Below are positions 53,302 through 63,412 of a stretch of DNA of 64,000 nt, one piece after another. Origin of the DNA: JAPOUP01 sp965203605. GTDB taxonomy: Bacteria; Pseudomonadota; Alphaproteobacteria; Rhodobacterales; Rhodobacteraceae. The translations under genes and the position numbers were made by a program. How positions within the stretch are numbered: the stretch's first letter is position 1; each line of letters begins with the position of its first letter. The notes under the pieces are model-generated. The model saw nothing but the letters and a program-made list of their open reading frames with translations, was not told the DNA's origin and made no database searches. The stretch is from NCBI GenBank assembly GCA_965203605.1, contig OZ241902.1, positions 3,906,001 through 3,970,000 on the forward strand. The letters run 5' to 3'.

Positions 53302-54569
53302 CCGCCTCGCAATGCCCGCCAGCCAATGTCGCGCCTGAAGTGGCCCTCGGGCCAGTCGATCCTGCCTACCAGTGCGTAGGCGCGTTCCGCTGCCTCGGCC
53401 AAGGTGTCCCCACGGGCGGTCGCGTTCAGCACGCGCCCTCCCGAAGCGACGATTCGGCCGTCCCGTCGCTCCGTACCCGCATGAAACATGATGTGGCGGC
53501 TGTCGTCCGGACATTCGTCAAGACCGTGGATCCGGGAGCCACTCCGGTAGTCTCCAGGGTATCCTTTGGACGCCATCACCACCGTCAATGCATGATCGTC
53601 AGCCCAATGGGCCTTTGCGTCACCAAGCCGACCCTCGGCGCAGGCATACATCAGGTCCAGCGCCTGCGCTCCAAGGCGAGCCATCAGCACCTGGCATTCG
53701 GGATCTCCGAAACGAACGTTGAATTCCACAAGCCGGGGTGCACCATCCGCGATCATGAGACCTGCATAGAGAACCCCCTGATAGGGTGTTCCGCGTCGTG
53801 TCATCTCCGCCAGGCACGGCCTGATTATCCCATCAAGTGCAAGCCCTTCCACGACAGGGTTCAGGATCGGCGCCGGTGAATAGGCTCCCATGCCGCCCGT
53901 ATTGGGGCCACAATCTCCCTCAAACACGCGTTTGTGGTCCTGTGCGGTGCCGATTGAAAGTGCCGTTGTGCCATCGCAGAGGACGAAGAGTGACGCTTCC
54001 TCGCCAGCCATGAATTCCTCAATCACGACTTCCATGCCCGCCGATCCAAAGGCACCTCCGAACATGCTGTCGACAGCGGCCAACGCCATTGCATCGTCCT
54101 CAGCCACGATGACGCCCTTGCCACCCGCAAGGCCATCTGCCTTGATCACAATGGGAGCGCCAATCGAGGCCACATGGTTCCTGGCCTCTTCCGGGTCGGT
54201 GAATCGTGCCCAGGCGGCCGTCGGCGCATCGCATGCGTCGCAGACTTCCTTGGCAAACCGCTTGGAGGTCTCGAGCCGTGCTGCCTGCTGGCTTGGGCCG
54301 AGGCAGAGCAGGCCGGCTTCGCGCAGACGGTCCGCAACGCCCGCCGCAAGGGGAGCCTCGGGGCCGACTATCACGAAATCGATGTTGTTCGACGCGGCAA
54401 ACTCCACGACTGCCGCACTGTCCCTGATGTTCAATGACGCGCATTCCGCGACCGCTGCGATGCCTGCATTGCCCGGCGCCACGATCAGCCGGTCGCATCG
54501 GGGATTCTGCATGACAGCCCAGGCAAGGGAGTGCTCGCGGCCGCCGCCGCCCAAAATCAGGATGTTCAT
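53298..54569 (-). CDS. purD: Phosphoribosylamine-glycine ligase
   Basis: 423 residues from ATG 54569 (MNILILGGGGREHSLAWAVM), preceded by GGGGGAAAG; the frame goes 25 codons further without a site. It makes GAR in purine synthesis. ATP-grasp motifs: FAKEVCDACDAPTAAW, VIKADGLAGGKGVIVAEDDA, FGGAFGSAGMEVVIEEFMAG and the signature FNVRFGDPECQVLMARL. Head to head with xseA across 64 bases. Confidence 0.97.
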   Translation of the reverse strand: MNILILGGGGREHSLAWAVMQNPRCDRLIVAPGNAGIAAVAECASLNIRDSAAVVEFAASNNIDFVIVGPEAPLAAGVADRLREAGLLCLGPSQQAARLETSKRFAKEVCDACDAPTAAWARFTDPEEARNHVASIGAPIVIKADGLAGGKGVIVAEDDAMALAAVDSMFGGAFGSAGMEVVIEEFMAGEEASLFVLCDGTTALSIGTAQDHKRVFEGDCGPNTGGMGAYSPAPILNPVVEGLALDGIIRPCLAEMTRRGTPYQGVLYAGLMIADGAPRLVEFNVRFGDPECQVLMARLGAQALDLMYACAEGRLGDAKAHWADDHALTVVMASKGYPGDYRSGSRIHGLDECPDDSRHIMFHAGTERRDGRIVASGGRVLNATARGDTLAEAAERAYALVGRIDWPEGHFRRDIGWRALRGG

Positions 54570-54633
54570 CGCGCTCTTTCCCCCAAGCTTCCGGCGTTCT
54601 AGACTCGGACCGTAACTCGCACAAGGCAACGAC

Positions 54634-56187
54634 ATGACCGACATACCCGAAGATTACGGCGAACCTGGTGGCAGAGGTGACAACGCGCCTGAATTCACGG
54701 TTTCGGAACTCTCTGGCGCAATTCGCCGCGTGATTGAAGGGGAGTTCGGTCACGTTCGGGTTCGTGGCGAGATCGGTCGGGTGAGCCGCCCAAGGTCAGG
54801 GCACGTCTATCTGGATCTCAAGGACGAAAGGAATGTCCTGGCCGGCGTGATCTGGAAGGGTACCGCAATGCGGATGCGCACACAGCCCGAAGAGGGACTT
54901 GAGGTCGTCGCTATCGGGAGGCTCACGACGTTTGGTGGCCAGTCGAAATACCAGATTGTCATCGAAGACATCAGACCGGCCGGTGTCGGAGCGTTGATGG
55001 CGTTGCTGGACCGGCGCCGGAAAGCGCTTGAGGCCGAAGGACTGTTCGCGCAGGAAAGGAAGAGACCCCTTCCTTTCCTTCCCGAGGTGATTGGCGTGAT
55101 CACTTCGCCGTCCGGAGCCGTCATCCGGGACATCCTGCACCGTCTGCGCGACCGTTTTCCCCGCAGGGTCCTGATCTGGCCGGTCGCCGTGCAGGGTGAA
55201 GGTTGCGCACCGGAGGTGACCCGAGCGATTCGCGGATTCAATCAGCTTCCGGTGGACGGGGCGATCGCTCGGCCTGATCTGCTGATCGTCGCTCGGGGCG
55301 GCGGTTCGATTGAGGATCTCTGGGGCTTCAATGAGGAATCTGTGGTGCGGGCGGCTTCGGCTTCGGAGATTCCGCTGATTTCCGCCGTCGGTCATGAAAC
55401 CGATACGACGCTGGTCGACTTTGCGGCTGATCGCCGTGCACCCACGCCTACCGCAGCGGCGGAACTTGCGGTGCCAGTGCGTCTGGAACTCCTTGCTCGA
55501 GTCGAAAACGTGGATTCCCGACGGATCCGCGCGATGGCGCAGGCGGTCAATCTGCGCGCTCAGCGGCTGATGGATCTGGGTCGTGCGCTTCCCCGGCCTG
55601 ACTCCCTGACGTCCGCGGCATCGCAGAGAATGGATCTGTGGTCCGATCGGTTGCCGAAAGCGCTGGCCTCGGCGGTGCAGGGTCGGCGGATCCGGCTCGC
55701 CGAGGCCACATCGCTTCTGCATCCGGCGATTCTGGTGCGCTCACTCGCCGACCGGCGAAGGCGCCTTGAACAGGCTGGAAGCCGACTGAAACCGGGTCTT
55801 CAACGTTCAACCCGCGATCTTCGACGGGCGCTGGAGCAGCGGTCGGTCCGGCTACGGACGTCGGCCCTGCGGCGTGACCTGGAACTGAAGTGGTCTGCGT
55901 GCAGGCAATTCGCGGTGCGGCTGGACGCGGCGGAACTGGCACGGATCGATGGCTGGTCCAGGCGGCTGGATGGGCTCGAACGGCTTCGGCAGACACTTGG
56001 TTACGCAGCGACGCTGAAGCGGGGTTATGCGGTTGTCCGCGGAAACGGCGCGGTGGTGACCAGCAAGGTCGCGGCAGAAGCGAGTGCTGATCTTGAGATT
56101 GAGTTCACCGACGGAAAGCTGCGGCTTGGCGCCAGGAAGGCCCGCAGGGGTGGAGGGCCGCCGCCGGAGCAGGCCAGTCTGATCTGA
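54634..56187 (+). CDS. xseA: Exodeoxyribonuclease VII large subunit
   Basis: 517 residues. The OB-fold DNA-binding domain (VSELSGAIRRVIEGEFGHVR, VRGEIGRVSRPRSGHVYLDL) is followed by the catalytic region with GVITSPSGAVIRDILHRLRD, ARGGGSIEDLWGFNEE, SAVGHETDTTLVDFAADRRA and PTPTAAAELAVP, then a long coiled coil. With XseB it degrades single-stranded DNA. No xseB is adjacent. The purD-xseA divergent pair is common in alphaproteobacteria. Confidence 0.96.
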   Translation: MTDIPEDYGEPGGRGDNAPEFTVSELSGAIRRVIEGEFGHVRVRGEIGRVSRPRSGHVYLDLKDERNVLAGVIWKGTAMRMRTQPEEGLEVVAIGRLTTFGGQSKYQIVIEDIRPAGVGALMALLDRRRKALEAEGLFAQERKRPLPFLPEVIGVITSPSGAVIRDILHRLRDRFPRRVLIWPVAVQGEGCAPEVTRAIRGFNQLPVDGAIARPDLLIVARGGGSIEDLWGFNEESVVRAASASEIPLISAVGHETDTTLVDFAADRRAPTPTAAAELAVPVRLELLARVENVDSRRIRAMAQAVNLRAQRLMDLGRALPRPDSLTSAASQRMDLWSDRLPKALASAVQGRRIRLAEATSLLHPAILVRSLADRRRRLEQAGSRLKPGLQRSTRDLRRALEQRSVRLRTSALRRDLELKWSACRQFAVRLDAAELARIDGWSRRLDGLERLRQTLGYAATLKRGYAVVRGNGAVVTSKVAAEASADLEIEFTDGKLRLGARKARRGGGPPPEQASLI

Positions 56188-56255
56188 GACCCGAGAGCGC
56201 GGCGAACGGATCCCGGCCGCGGTCACTGGAGGTACCCGCTAGAGGAGAGGCAACC

Positions 56256-57143
56256 ATGTTAGCGCGAGTTCCGCAGATCCGGAACCTCCAGGCATTCGCG
56301 GCGGCGGGTCGTCTAGGTAGCTTCAAGGCCGCGGCGAAGGAACTCGAAGTTTCGCCATCCGCGATCAGCCACCGGATTTCCGGTTTGGAGGATTTCCTCG
56401 GCGAGAAGCTCTTCGAGCCACAAGGTCGGGGCGCGGTGCTGACACTCGCCGGCCGGACCTATCTGCAATCGATCCAACGGGTCTTTGACCAGCTGAATGC
56501 CGCAACTGACAGGATCAGGCATCGCGGCGTTTCGGGACCTCTGACCATTCGGCTCTATCCGGCATTCGCCCATCGTTGGTTGATCCCGCGCCTGCCGAGC
56601 TTTGCTGAAACGTATCCCGATGTTGAATTGAATCTCGTGATCGTTCAGGAACCGTTGGATTTCTCGTTGGCTGACACCGACGTTGCCATCGAGTACATGG
56701 CAAACAGGTTGAGCGGTTACAGATGTGATCTGCTGATGGCTGAAGATGTCGTCGCGATCTGCAGTCCACAGTACTTGGCCAGCCACGGAGATGCAGTGCT
56801 TCCGGAGGATCTCGACAGATTCACGCTGATCCATAACAGTGATCGGCCCGAACAGTGGCAATGGTGGAGGACACAGGTCGGACTGCAAGCCAGACATGGC
56901 GGACGGAACCTCAACGTGTCAAACAGAGACGCAGCCGTGGACGCGGCTGCGGCGGGCCTGGGTATCGCATTGGCCCACGCTCCCTTGATCAATGATGCGC
57001 TCCAGGAAGGGCTTGTCGTCTCGCCTTTGAGGACTTCCGTCCCCGTTGACCACTGCTACTATCTTGTCACGACATCGGACCGTGCGGAACTCCCAAGGGT
57101 GATCGCGTTCCGCGATTGGATTTTGGCCGAGATTTCGCAGTGA
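56256..57143 (+). CDS. LysR-type regulator (GcvA-like)
   Basis: 295 residues. N-terminal winged HTH: IRNLQAFAAAGRLGSFKAAA, KELEVSPSAISHRISGLEDF, then a periplasmic-binding-like effector domain (GPLTIRLYPAFAHRWLIPRL). The GcvA-type pattern (APLxxARHGSFxxAAxxL, SPxAVSxxIxxLE) is clear. ATG 56256 with GAGAGG upstream. It is followed by the peptide-type ABC operon in the same direction, so it may control that operon, though a 500-base gap separates them. Confidence 0.9.
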   Translation: MLARVPQIRNLQAFAAAGRLGSFKAAAKELEVSPSAISHRISGLEDFLGEKLFEPQGRGAVLTLAGRTYLQSIQRVFDQLNAATDRIRHRGVSGPLTIRLYPAFAHRWLIPRLPSFAETYPDVELNLVIVQEPLDFSLADTDVAIEYMANRLSGYRCDLLMAEDVVAICSPQYLASHGDAVLPEDLDRFTLIHNSDRPEQWQWWRTQVGLQARHGGRNLNVSNRDAAVDAAAAGLGIALAHAPLINDALQEGLVVSPLRTSVPVDHCYYLVTTSDRAELPRVIAFRDWILAEISQ

Positions 57144-57647
57144 GTGGCGTGGCTTCCAAATCCGCGCTGAATGAATGCCGCTTATCCATTGATGAAAATT
57201 TTTCACTCAAAATGCCGTGAAGGATTTAGTATTGCCAACTGTCATCATCAGGTGCTACAAAGCGGGGCACTATCGGCACGGCAATGACGGAGGAGAACCG
57301 TCCAGGATATGCGGAAATCAGATGGGGGAATGGCCATTCAGCCATTCTGGCCTGTATGTGACGACGTAAAGGCGGCTCGGGGGGCCGGTTGGCCACCAGC
57401 GTCGCCTGTGTTTTCCTTGGTCAGGGATGTCTCCCGGGCATACGTAGGCCCAATAGCATGGAGCGTGAGAGCCCGGTGAGACCATTCGACGGTCCGAACA
57501 GAGCTTTGTTTTGGACCGGGAGCCGGTCCGCTCCAGCGATGGGACGCCTGCTTGGCCCTGAACTTCGTCCATCCGATACCGAATGCGGGTTTGGTTGCCA
57601 TCCGCCGCCAGCCAGATGACAGAGTCCAGCAATTGGGAGAGCCAAGA
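57144..57647 (+). promoter_or_regulatory. Leader and promoter region of the peptide ABC operon
   Basis: No gene is seen. A plausible sigma-70-like promoter is TTGCCA (57232-57237), 18 bases, TACAAA (57256-57261). A hairpin GAATGGC-(6 nt)-GCCATTC lies at 57328-57347. That leaves a leader of nearly 400 bases before the binding-protein gene, long enough for regulation but with no known riboswitch recognised. Confidence 0.4.
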
Positions 57648-59276
57648 ATGACTGACATGAAGAACACCGATCCACGGTTTGGATCATTGGCCTACAAGGA
57701 TGATCGACATCTACACGAGATGATCCGCCGCGGTGCCTCAAGGCGTGACGTGTTGAAGTATTTCATGGCTTCGGGCGCGACACTTGCCGCCTCCGGCCTG
57801 CTCTTTGGAAGCGCGTCCAAGGCCATTGCGGAGACCCCAAAGACTGGCGGTCGCCTCGTTATGGCCGGTGACCAGCACGGCCCGGCCGATACGTTGGACC
57901 CCGCGCTCTACACCTCGGCACTCGATTACTTCCGGGGCCGGATGTACTACGGTTCCCTGACGCGCCTTACCGACAGCCTTGGCTATGAACCGGAGCTGGC
58001 GGAGGAAGTCATCTCAAACGACGATGCCACCGTCTGGACGTTCAGGCTTCGCAAGGGTGTTGAGTTCCATGACGGAAAGTCCCTGACCGCCGATGACGTC
58101 ATCTACACGATGAACCGGCATCTGGGAGAGAACTCGGTGTCGAACGCATCTTCACTTGTATCGATGATCGACCGCTGGGAAAAGGTCAATGACCATGAAG
58201 TCCGCGCCGTTCTGAACTCTCCCAACTCCGATCTTCCGATCAGTCTGGGCACGTTCCATTTCAAGATCCTTCAGGAGGGCACAACGGATTTCTCCACCGC
58301 GATCGGAACAGGTCCCTACAAGGTCAAGGAATTCGCTCCAGGTGTGCGTACCATCGGAATCCCGTTCGAGAACTACTGGGGTGAAGGTGGCTATCTTGAC
58401 GAACTGGAGCATTATGGAATTGGCGATGCGACCTCGCGGCTGAATGCCTTCCTTGCCGGAGATGTCGATGCCATGGTCAACCTGCCACCGAAGGCCATCG
58501 AACAGGTCGAGGCGACCGATGGAAAGGATATCTGGTCCCTGCGGTCAGGCGCATATGTGAACATTGCACCACGCCAGGACATGGAACAGTCCTCCAATGT
58601 GCACCTATACAAGGCGATGCAACTCCTTCAGGACCGCCAGCGTCTGGTGAAGGGCGTCATCAAGGGGCAGGGCTCACTCGGCAATGATCACCCGATCAAT
58701 GCTTCCTATTTCGACCATTGCCCCGAGATTCCCCAGCGGCAGCTCGATCCCGAGCAAGCCAAGTGGCACTGGGACCAGTCGGGAATCGGCTCAACCCCGG
58801 TTCCGGTCGTCTGCGCCGAGGTCGCGCCCGGTGCAGTGGAGCAGTGCCTGTTCATGCAGCGCGAAGGTGCCAAGATCGGGGCGAACTTCGACGTCAAGAA
58901 GGTCACCACCGATGGCTACTGGGGCGCGGTCTGGCTGAAGGAGCCTATCGCGGCCGCGTCCTGGAACATGCGCCCAACCGCCAACCTCATGCTGACCCTT
59001 GCGTTCAAGGGTGACGCCAAATGGAATGAGACCCGCTGGAAGAACGAACAGTTTGACCAGCTTCTCGTGGATGTCCGCGGCGAGACCGATCCTGACGCGC
59101 GCCGACAGAAATACTGCGACCTGCAGACGATGGTTCACGAAGGGAACGGCATGTCACTGCCGATGCACCGCAACTACGTGGATGCCGTAGCCAGTCACGT
59201 GAAGGGCCTCACACATGTGCCGCTCAACAACTTCGGCGGTGCGGAGGCTCCTGTAACCCTGTGGCGCGATTCCTGA
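57648..59276 (+). CDS. Peptide-type ABC transporter substrate-binding protein (SBP family 5)
   Basis: 542 residues from ATG 57648 (GGGAGA upstream). Tat signal RRGASRRDVLKYFMASGATL, then hydrophobic region to AIAETP. The family 5 features are GGRLVMAGDQHGPADTLDPA, YGSLTRLTD, ELAEEVISNDDATVWTFRLR, KGVEFHDGKSLTADDVIYTM. It binds peptides, opines or related solutes in the periplasm and delivers them to the permeases downstream. Ligand unknown. A strong hairpin follows the gene. Confidence 0.94.
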   Translation: MTDMKNTDPRFGSLAYKDDRHLHEMIRRGASRRDVLKYFMASGATLAASGLLFGSASKAIAETPKTGGRLVMAGDQHGPADTLDPALYTSALDYFRGRMYYGSLTRLTDSLGYEPELAEEVISNDDATVWTFRLRKGVEFHDGKSLTADDVIYTMNRHLGENSVSNASSLVSMIDRWEKVNDHEVRAVLNSPNSDLPISLGTFHFKILQEGTTDFSTAIGTGPYKVKEFAPGVRTIGIPFENYWGEGGYLDELEHYGIGDATSRLNAFLAGDVDAMVNLPPKAIEQVEATDGKDIWSLRSGAYVNIAPRQDMEQSSNVHLYKAMQLLQDRQRLVKGVIKGQGSLGNDHPINASYFDHCPEIPQRQLDPEQAKWHWDQSGIGSTPVPVVCAEVAPGAVEQCLFMQREGAKIGANFDVKKVTTDGYWGAVWLKEPIAAASWNMRPTANLMLTLAFKGDAKWNETRWKNEQFDQLLVDVRGETDPDARRQKYCDLQTMVHEGNGMSLPMHRNYVDAVASHVKGLTHVPLNNFGGAEAPVTLWRDS

Positions 59277-59291
59277 TCGCGTTGATCGAAG

Positions 59292-59320
59292 GGTGGCCCC
59301 GCGCAGGCCGCGGGGCCACC
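59292..59320 (+). terminator. Intercistronic hairpin after the binding-protein gene
   Basis: GGTGGCCCCGCG-CAGGC-CGCGGGGCCACC, a perfect 12-bp stem 16 bases after the stop. Such structures between binding-protein and permease genes usually stabilise upstream mRNA or partly terminate, giving more binding protein than permease. Confidence 0.7.
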
Positions 59321-59360
59321 ACTTTCCGCCCGACAATCGAATGAAATCGAGAACCTGCCG

Positions 59361-60311
59361 ATGCTGTCGTTGATACTCAAGCGACTGGGAATTGGCGTCA
59401 TTACGGTACTGGCCGTGTCCGTGATCATATTCTTCGGCACGAAGATCCTGCCTGGGGACGCAGCACAGGTACGCCTCGGTCAGGAGGCCACGGAAGCCAA
59501 CATCGCCGCGTTGCGCGAACGACTGGGACTGGACAGGCCCTATGTCGAGCAGTACTGGACGTGGCTGCGGAATTTCATACGCGGGGATCTGGGACTGTCG
59601 CTGTCCGGCGACACGCCAATCTCCTCACTTATCGCCAACCGTTACGAGAACACGCTGTACGTGGCCGTGCTGACCGCCTTGATTGGTGTGCCGGTCTCCC
59701 TGGCACTTGGCATCGTTGCGGCAATGTTTCCAGGCTCGGCCTACGACCGCGTTCTGACTTTCATATCCGTATCCCTGGTCGCGGCGCCCGAGTTCTTCAC
59801 CGCAACGGTTCTGGTTCTCCTGATGGTCTTCGTGCTCGGAATCGGCAATGCCGTGGTCGTTGGCTCTGTGGAAGGCAAGGGATTGTTCGAACTCGTCGCC
59901 CATTTCGCCCTTCCAATCGCGACGCTCTGCTTTGTCATCGCCTCGCAGCTCATTCGAATGAGTCGCGCCGCGGTCCTGAACGTAATGAGTTCGCCCTACA
60001 TTGAAATGGCCATTCTCAAAGGGGTGCCTCGACGGAGGATCATTCTGCGGCACGCCCTGCTGAACGCGATTGGCCCGATCGTGAATGTCATTGCGCTGAA
60101 TCTCGCGTATCTTGTCACCGGCGTGGTCGTGGTCGAAGTCTACTTTGGCTATCCGGGGCTCGCGACATTGATCGTTCAGGCGGTACAGACACGGGACTAT
60201 GTCCTGATCCAGGCGCTCGGCATGATTTTCTGCATGACCTATGTCCTGCTGATGCTGATCGCGGATATCGCGGCCATCACCTCCAATCCCAGGTTGAGGC
60301 ACCCGAAGTGA
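59361..60311 (+). CDS. Peptide-type ABC transporter permease 1 (DppB-like)
   Basis: 316 residues, six helices. Family N-terminus ILKRLGIGVITVLAVSVIIF, then LPGDAAQVRLGQEATEANIA and RERLGLDRPYVEQYWTWLRN; the ATPase-docking loop MAILKGVPRRRIILRHALLN. Ends with the TM-rich DppB-type end (EVYFGYPGLATLIVQAVQTR). It overlaps the next permease by 4 bases (GTGA). Confidence 0.94.
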   Translation: MLSLILKRLGIGVITVLAVSVIIFFGTKILPGDAAQVRLGQEATEANIAALRERLGLDRPYVEQYWTWLRNFIRGDLGLSLSGDTPISSLIANRYENTLYVAVLTALIGVPVSLALGIVAAMFPGSAYDRVLTFISVSLVAAPEFFTATVLVLLMVFVLGIGNAVVVGSVEGKGLFELVAHFALPIATLCFVIASQLIRMSRAAVLNVMSSPYIEMAILKGVPRRRIILRHALLNAIGPIVNVIALNLAYLVTGVVVVEVYFGYPGLATLIVQAVQTRDYVLIQALGMIFCMTYVLLMLIADIAAITSNPRLRHPK

Positions 60312-61231
60312 GCATACCGGCGCATCACGAGCACTTTGTCGCACCGTTCGATGAAGGCGTCAGTTTCGACGAGCTTCCCGATGCACCACCGAGCCAGGCA
60401 TACTGGCCTTCAGTCACCGGCTGGGTGGGGATAACCATAACGGCATTCTGGCTGCTGGTGGCGGTTTTCGGGTCATGGTTGGCGCCTTACGGCGAAAACG
60501 CCCTGCCGTTTCCGGATGATTACAGCGAATTCCAGCCTCCCAAGGAAGGCGCGCTTCTCGGGACCGACGTGGAGGATCGGGATGTTCTGTCCCGAATTAT
60601 GTTCGGGGCCGGTCGCACCATTGGCATCGCCGTCGCGGCAACGGTTCTGGCGTATTTCGTTGGCGTGATCCTCGGAATCGGCGCGGCGGTGTCCGGACCG
60701 GGAGTCGATATGGTGCTGTCGCGGATCAACGATGCATTCCTGAGTCTACCGACAATCATGCTGGGACTTGTCGTTGTCGCCGCGGTTGGCTCCTCGATTT
60801 CCGTATTGATCGTGACGGCCGGGTTCATTTACGCGACAGTCGTCTACCGGCTGGCCCGTGCGATCGGGATGGAGATCATGGTCATGGACTATGTCGAGGC
60901 CGCGCGTGTTCGCGGAGAGGGCAGGTGGTGGATCATAACCCGCGAAATCTGGCCGAATGCGAGAATGCCCCTCATCACTGACTTCGGCCTTCGCCTGATC
61001 TATGTCATCCTGTTCATCTCTTCCCTCAGTTTTCTGGGGCTCGGTGTCCAGCCTCCCCAGGCTGACTGGGGCAGTATGGTACGCGAGAATCTTGGTGCGC
61101 TTCAATACGGTGACTCCAAGCTGGCGGTCGTTGCTCCAGCCCTGGCGATCGCCACGCTGACCGTGTCGATCAACCTGATTGTCGATGATGTTTCCGCCCA
61201 CGGCGGTGGGAAGCTATCGAAGAGGATGTAA
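60308..61231 (+). CDS. Peptide-type ABC transporter permease 2 (DppC-like)
   Basis: 307 residues from GTG 60308, coupled to the upstream permease. Typical DppC features: FWLLVAVFGSWLAPYGENAL, LLGTDVEDRDVLSRIMFGAG, docking loop EAARVRGEGRWWIITREIWP, then SSLSFLGLGVQPPQADWGSM. The second half of the membrane pore. The fused ATPase gene begins two bases after its stop. Confidence 0.94.
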   Translation: MSIPAHHEHFVAPFDEGVSFDELPDAPPSQAYWPSVTGWVGITITAFWLLVAVFGSWLAPYGENALPFPDDYSEFQPPKEGALLGTDVEDRDVLSRIMFGAGRTIGIAVAATVLAYFVGVILGIGAAVSGPGVDMVLSRINDAFLSLPTIMLGLVVVAAVGSSISVLIVTAGFIYATVVYRLARAIGMEIMVMDYVEAARVRGEGRWWIITREIWPNARMPLITDFGLRLIYVILFISSLSFLGLGVQPPQADWGSMVRENLGALQYGDSKLAVVAPALAIATLTVSINLIVDDVSAHGGGKLSKRM

Positions 61232-61233
61232 GC

Positions 61234-63054
61234 GTGCCCAAGGATATCATCACCCCCGAAGTCATTTTCGAGGTGGAGGACCTTGTGATCAGTGCGGTAC
61301 GCGACGATGGCTCGGACCTTACCATCGTCAAGGGTGTGAGTTTTCAGGTTCACAAAGGCGAAGTCGTGGCCCTGATTGGCGAGAGCGGGTCCGGGAAGAC
61401 GACGGTTTCGCTGTCCGCCCTGGGCTATTGCAAGCCCGGCCTGGCCTTCACCTCAGGCGAAGCGCGCTTGCGGGGCAGGAACATTGCCGGGCTCAATTCG
61501 GAAGTGTTGAGACCGGTTCGCGGAATCAATGTCTCCTATCTGGCGCAGAGCGCTGCCGCGACGTTCAATCCGTCGATACGGATCAATGAGCAGGTGACCG
61601 AAGCGCCTGTGCTGCATGGCACCAAGACGCAGGAAGAGGCAAACAGAAAAGCGGTCCATCTCTACCGTGCCCTGGATCTTCAGGAACCTGACTCCATCGG
61701 CGATCGTTATCCGCATCAGGTATCGGGAGGTCAGCTGCAGCGGCTTATGGCCGCGATGGCGCTTTGCGGCGATCCTGAACTGCTGGTGCTGGATGAACCA
61801 ACCACTGCCCTTGACGTGACCACGCAGATCGAGGTGCTGAAGGCGTTCAAGAAAGTCATCAAGGATGAGGGGGCTGCGGCGATCTACGTGACGCATGATC
61901 TTGCCGTCGTTGCCCAGATCGCGGACTACATCGTTGTGCTTTACGACGGGGAGGTGAAGGAGGCCGGGCCGACGGACCTGATCATCAACGATCCGCACCA
62001 TCCTTACACCAAGCGGCTGATGGCGGCGATAAACTCGCTGGAAACAGACGGTGGTCCGACGGTTCCGAAGAAGGAGGCGCCGGCGATCGATATCCGGGAA
62101 GTGGATGCTGGCTATGGCCGTCTCGCCAACGGCGAACCGGCCTCGATGATCCTTAGGGATGTCAACGTTACCATTCCTAAGGGCAGGACGATCGGTGTTA
62201 TCGGAGAATCGGGCTGTGGAAAATCCACCCTGGCCAGAGTGATCGCAGGTCTTCTGCCGCCATATCGGGGAGAGATCACGCTCGATGGCAACGTTCTCTC
62301 GCGCCGGCTGGAGGACCGGACCTCAGACGAGTTGCGTAAGGTGCAGTTCGTCTACCAGATGGCTGACACAGCCCTGAACCCGCGCCACAGAATCAGGGAT
62401 ATCATTGGCAGGCCGCTGAGCTTCTACCATGGAATGAGAGGCAAGGAGCGCGAAAATCGTGTCTTGGAGCTGCTGCGGATGGTCGAGTTGCCCGCTCCGT
62501 TCGCAGACCGCTATCCGCACGAGCTGTCCGGGGGACAGAAGCAGAGAATCAGCCTTGCCAGGGCATTGGCGGCGAACCCAGAGGTCGTATTGTGCGATGA
62601 AGTGACGTCAGCGCTGGACACCATCGTAGCTTCCAACGTCATCGATCTATTAACCCGGCTTCAGAACGAAACGGGTGTTTCGTTCGTTTTCATCAGCCAC
62701 GATCTGTCCACCGTCGCTTCATTCTCGGACGAGATCGTTGTGCTCTACGCCGGGCGTGTGGCCGAGATCGGTCCAGTGAACGAGGTGCTTTCCCCGCCTT
62801 TCCATCCCTATACCCGCCTCTTGATTTCGTCGGCACCTGAACTGCGGGTTGGATGGCTTGAGGAAACAGCCCGATCCAAGACCCAGCAGGCAGGTCAGTC
62901 CAGCGGCGTGGATATCTCGCGCAACGGGTGTCCATTCGCGCCGCGCTGCCCACTTGTCATTCCCGGGACGTGCGATGTTGTGGATCCGCCAAGAGGAGTT
63001 GGAGCGAATGGCCACCTGATAGAATGCCACCGGCCGCTCGCTGAACTGATGTAA
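61234..63054 (+). CDS. Peptide-type ABC transporter fused ATPase (DppD-DppF-like)
   Basis: 606 residues from GTG 61234, two complete nucleotide-binding domains in one chain. Domain 1: GESGSGKTTVS, VSGGQLQRLMAAMAL, LLVLDEPTTALDVT. Domain 2: GESGCGKSTLARV, LSGGQKQRISLARALA, VVLCDEVTSALDT. Each domain has the peptide-family C-terminal tail; the last contains GCPFAPRCPLVIPGTCDVV. Fused ATPases of this kind energise a single permease pair in alphaproteobacterial systems. Complete operon: binding protein, two permeases, ATPase. Confidence 0.95.
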   Translation: MPKDIITPEVIFEVEDLVISAVRDDGSDLTIVKGVSFQVHKGEVVALIGESGSGKTTVSLSALGYCKPGLAFTSGEARLRGRNIAGLNSEVLRPVRGINVSYLAQSAAATFNPSIRINEQVTEAPVLHGTKTQEEANRKAVHLYRALDLQEPDSIGDRYPHQVSGGQLQRLMAAMALCGDPELLVLDEPTTALDVTTQIEVLKAFKKVIKDEGAAAIYVTHDLAVVAQIADYIVVLYDGEVKEAGPTDLIINDPHHPYTKRLMAAINSLETDGGPTVPKKEAPAIDIREVDAGYGRLANGEPASMILRDVNVTIPKGRTIGVIGESGCGKSTLARVIAGLLPPYRGEITLDGNVLSRRLEDRTSDELRKVQFVYQMADTALNPRHRIRDIIGRPLSFYHGMRGKERENRVLELLRMVELPAPFADRYPHELSGGQKQRISLARALAANPEVVLCDEVTSALDTIVASNVIDLLTRLQNETGVSFVFISHDLSTVASFSDEIVVLYAGRVAEIGPVNEVLSPPFHPYTRLLISSAPELRVGWLEETARSKTQQAGQSSGVDISRNGCPFAPRCPLVIPGTCDVVDPPRGVGANGHLIECHRPLAELM

Positions 63055-63412
63055 GCTGCCAATTGAACCGTTGGAAACGGGAGGTCGATCCCTCGTCGTC
63101 GGACCGGAACGAACCACTGCGGAGCCTGACTTCCGGCAATGGCCTTCATGACGGCCCCCATGTCTTCGGGAAGACCGGATTTGACACGATGCCCCGAACC
63201 GCGTCTTTGCGGGTTGGACAATCAGCGACATGTCGGTCTCCTTGCAGGGCAGCCGTCGGTCAAACTTCCTTTGACGCTGACGACTGCAGGTCTGTTGCCA
63301 TTTGGTATCTGGTCCCGATCGCAGAGGTTGGGTTCGTGCGCGGAATTCGGCCTCTTTCAAGTCAATCTGAATTAATTTACGTCAGCCTGCGGACCAGGCG
63401 GGGCATGAGCGT
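63055..63412. other. Spacer upstream of ftsY
   Basis: No gene is supported. A minus-strand frame near 63240-63070 (MSLIVQPAKTRFGASCQIRS) looks like a start but runs into shadow sequence. Confidence 0.4.
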
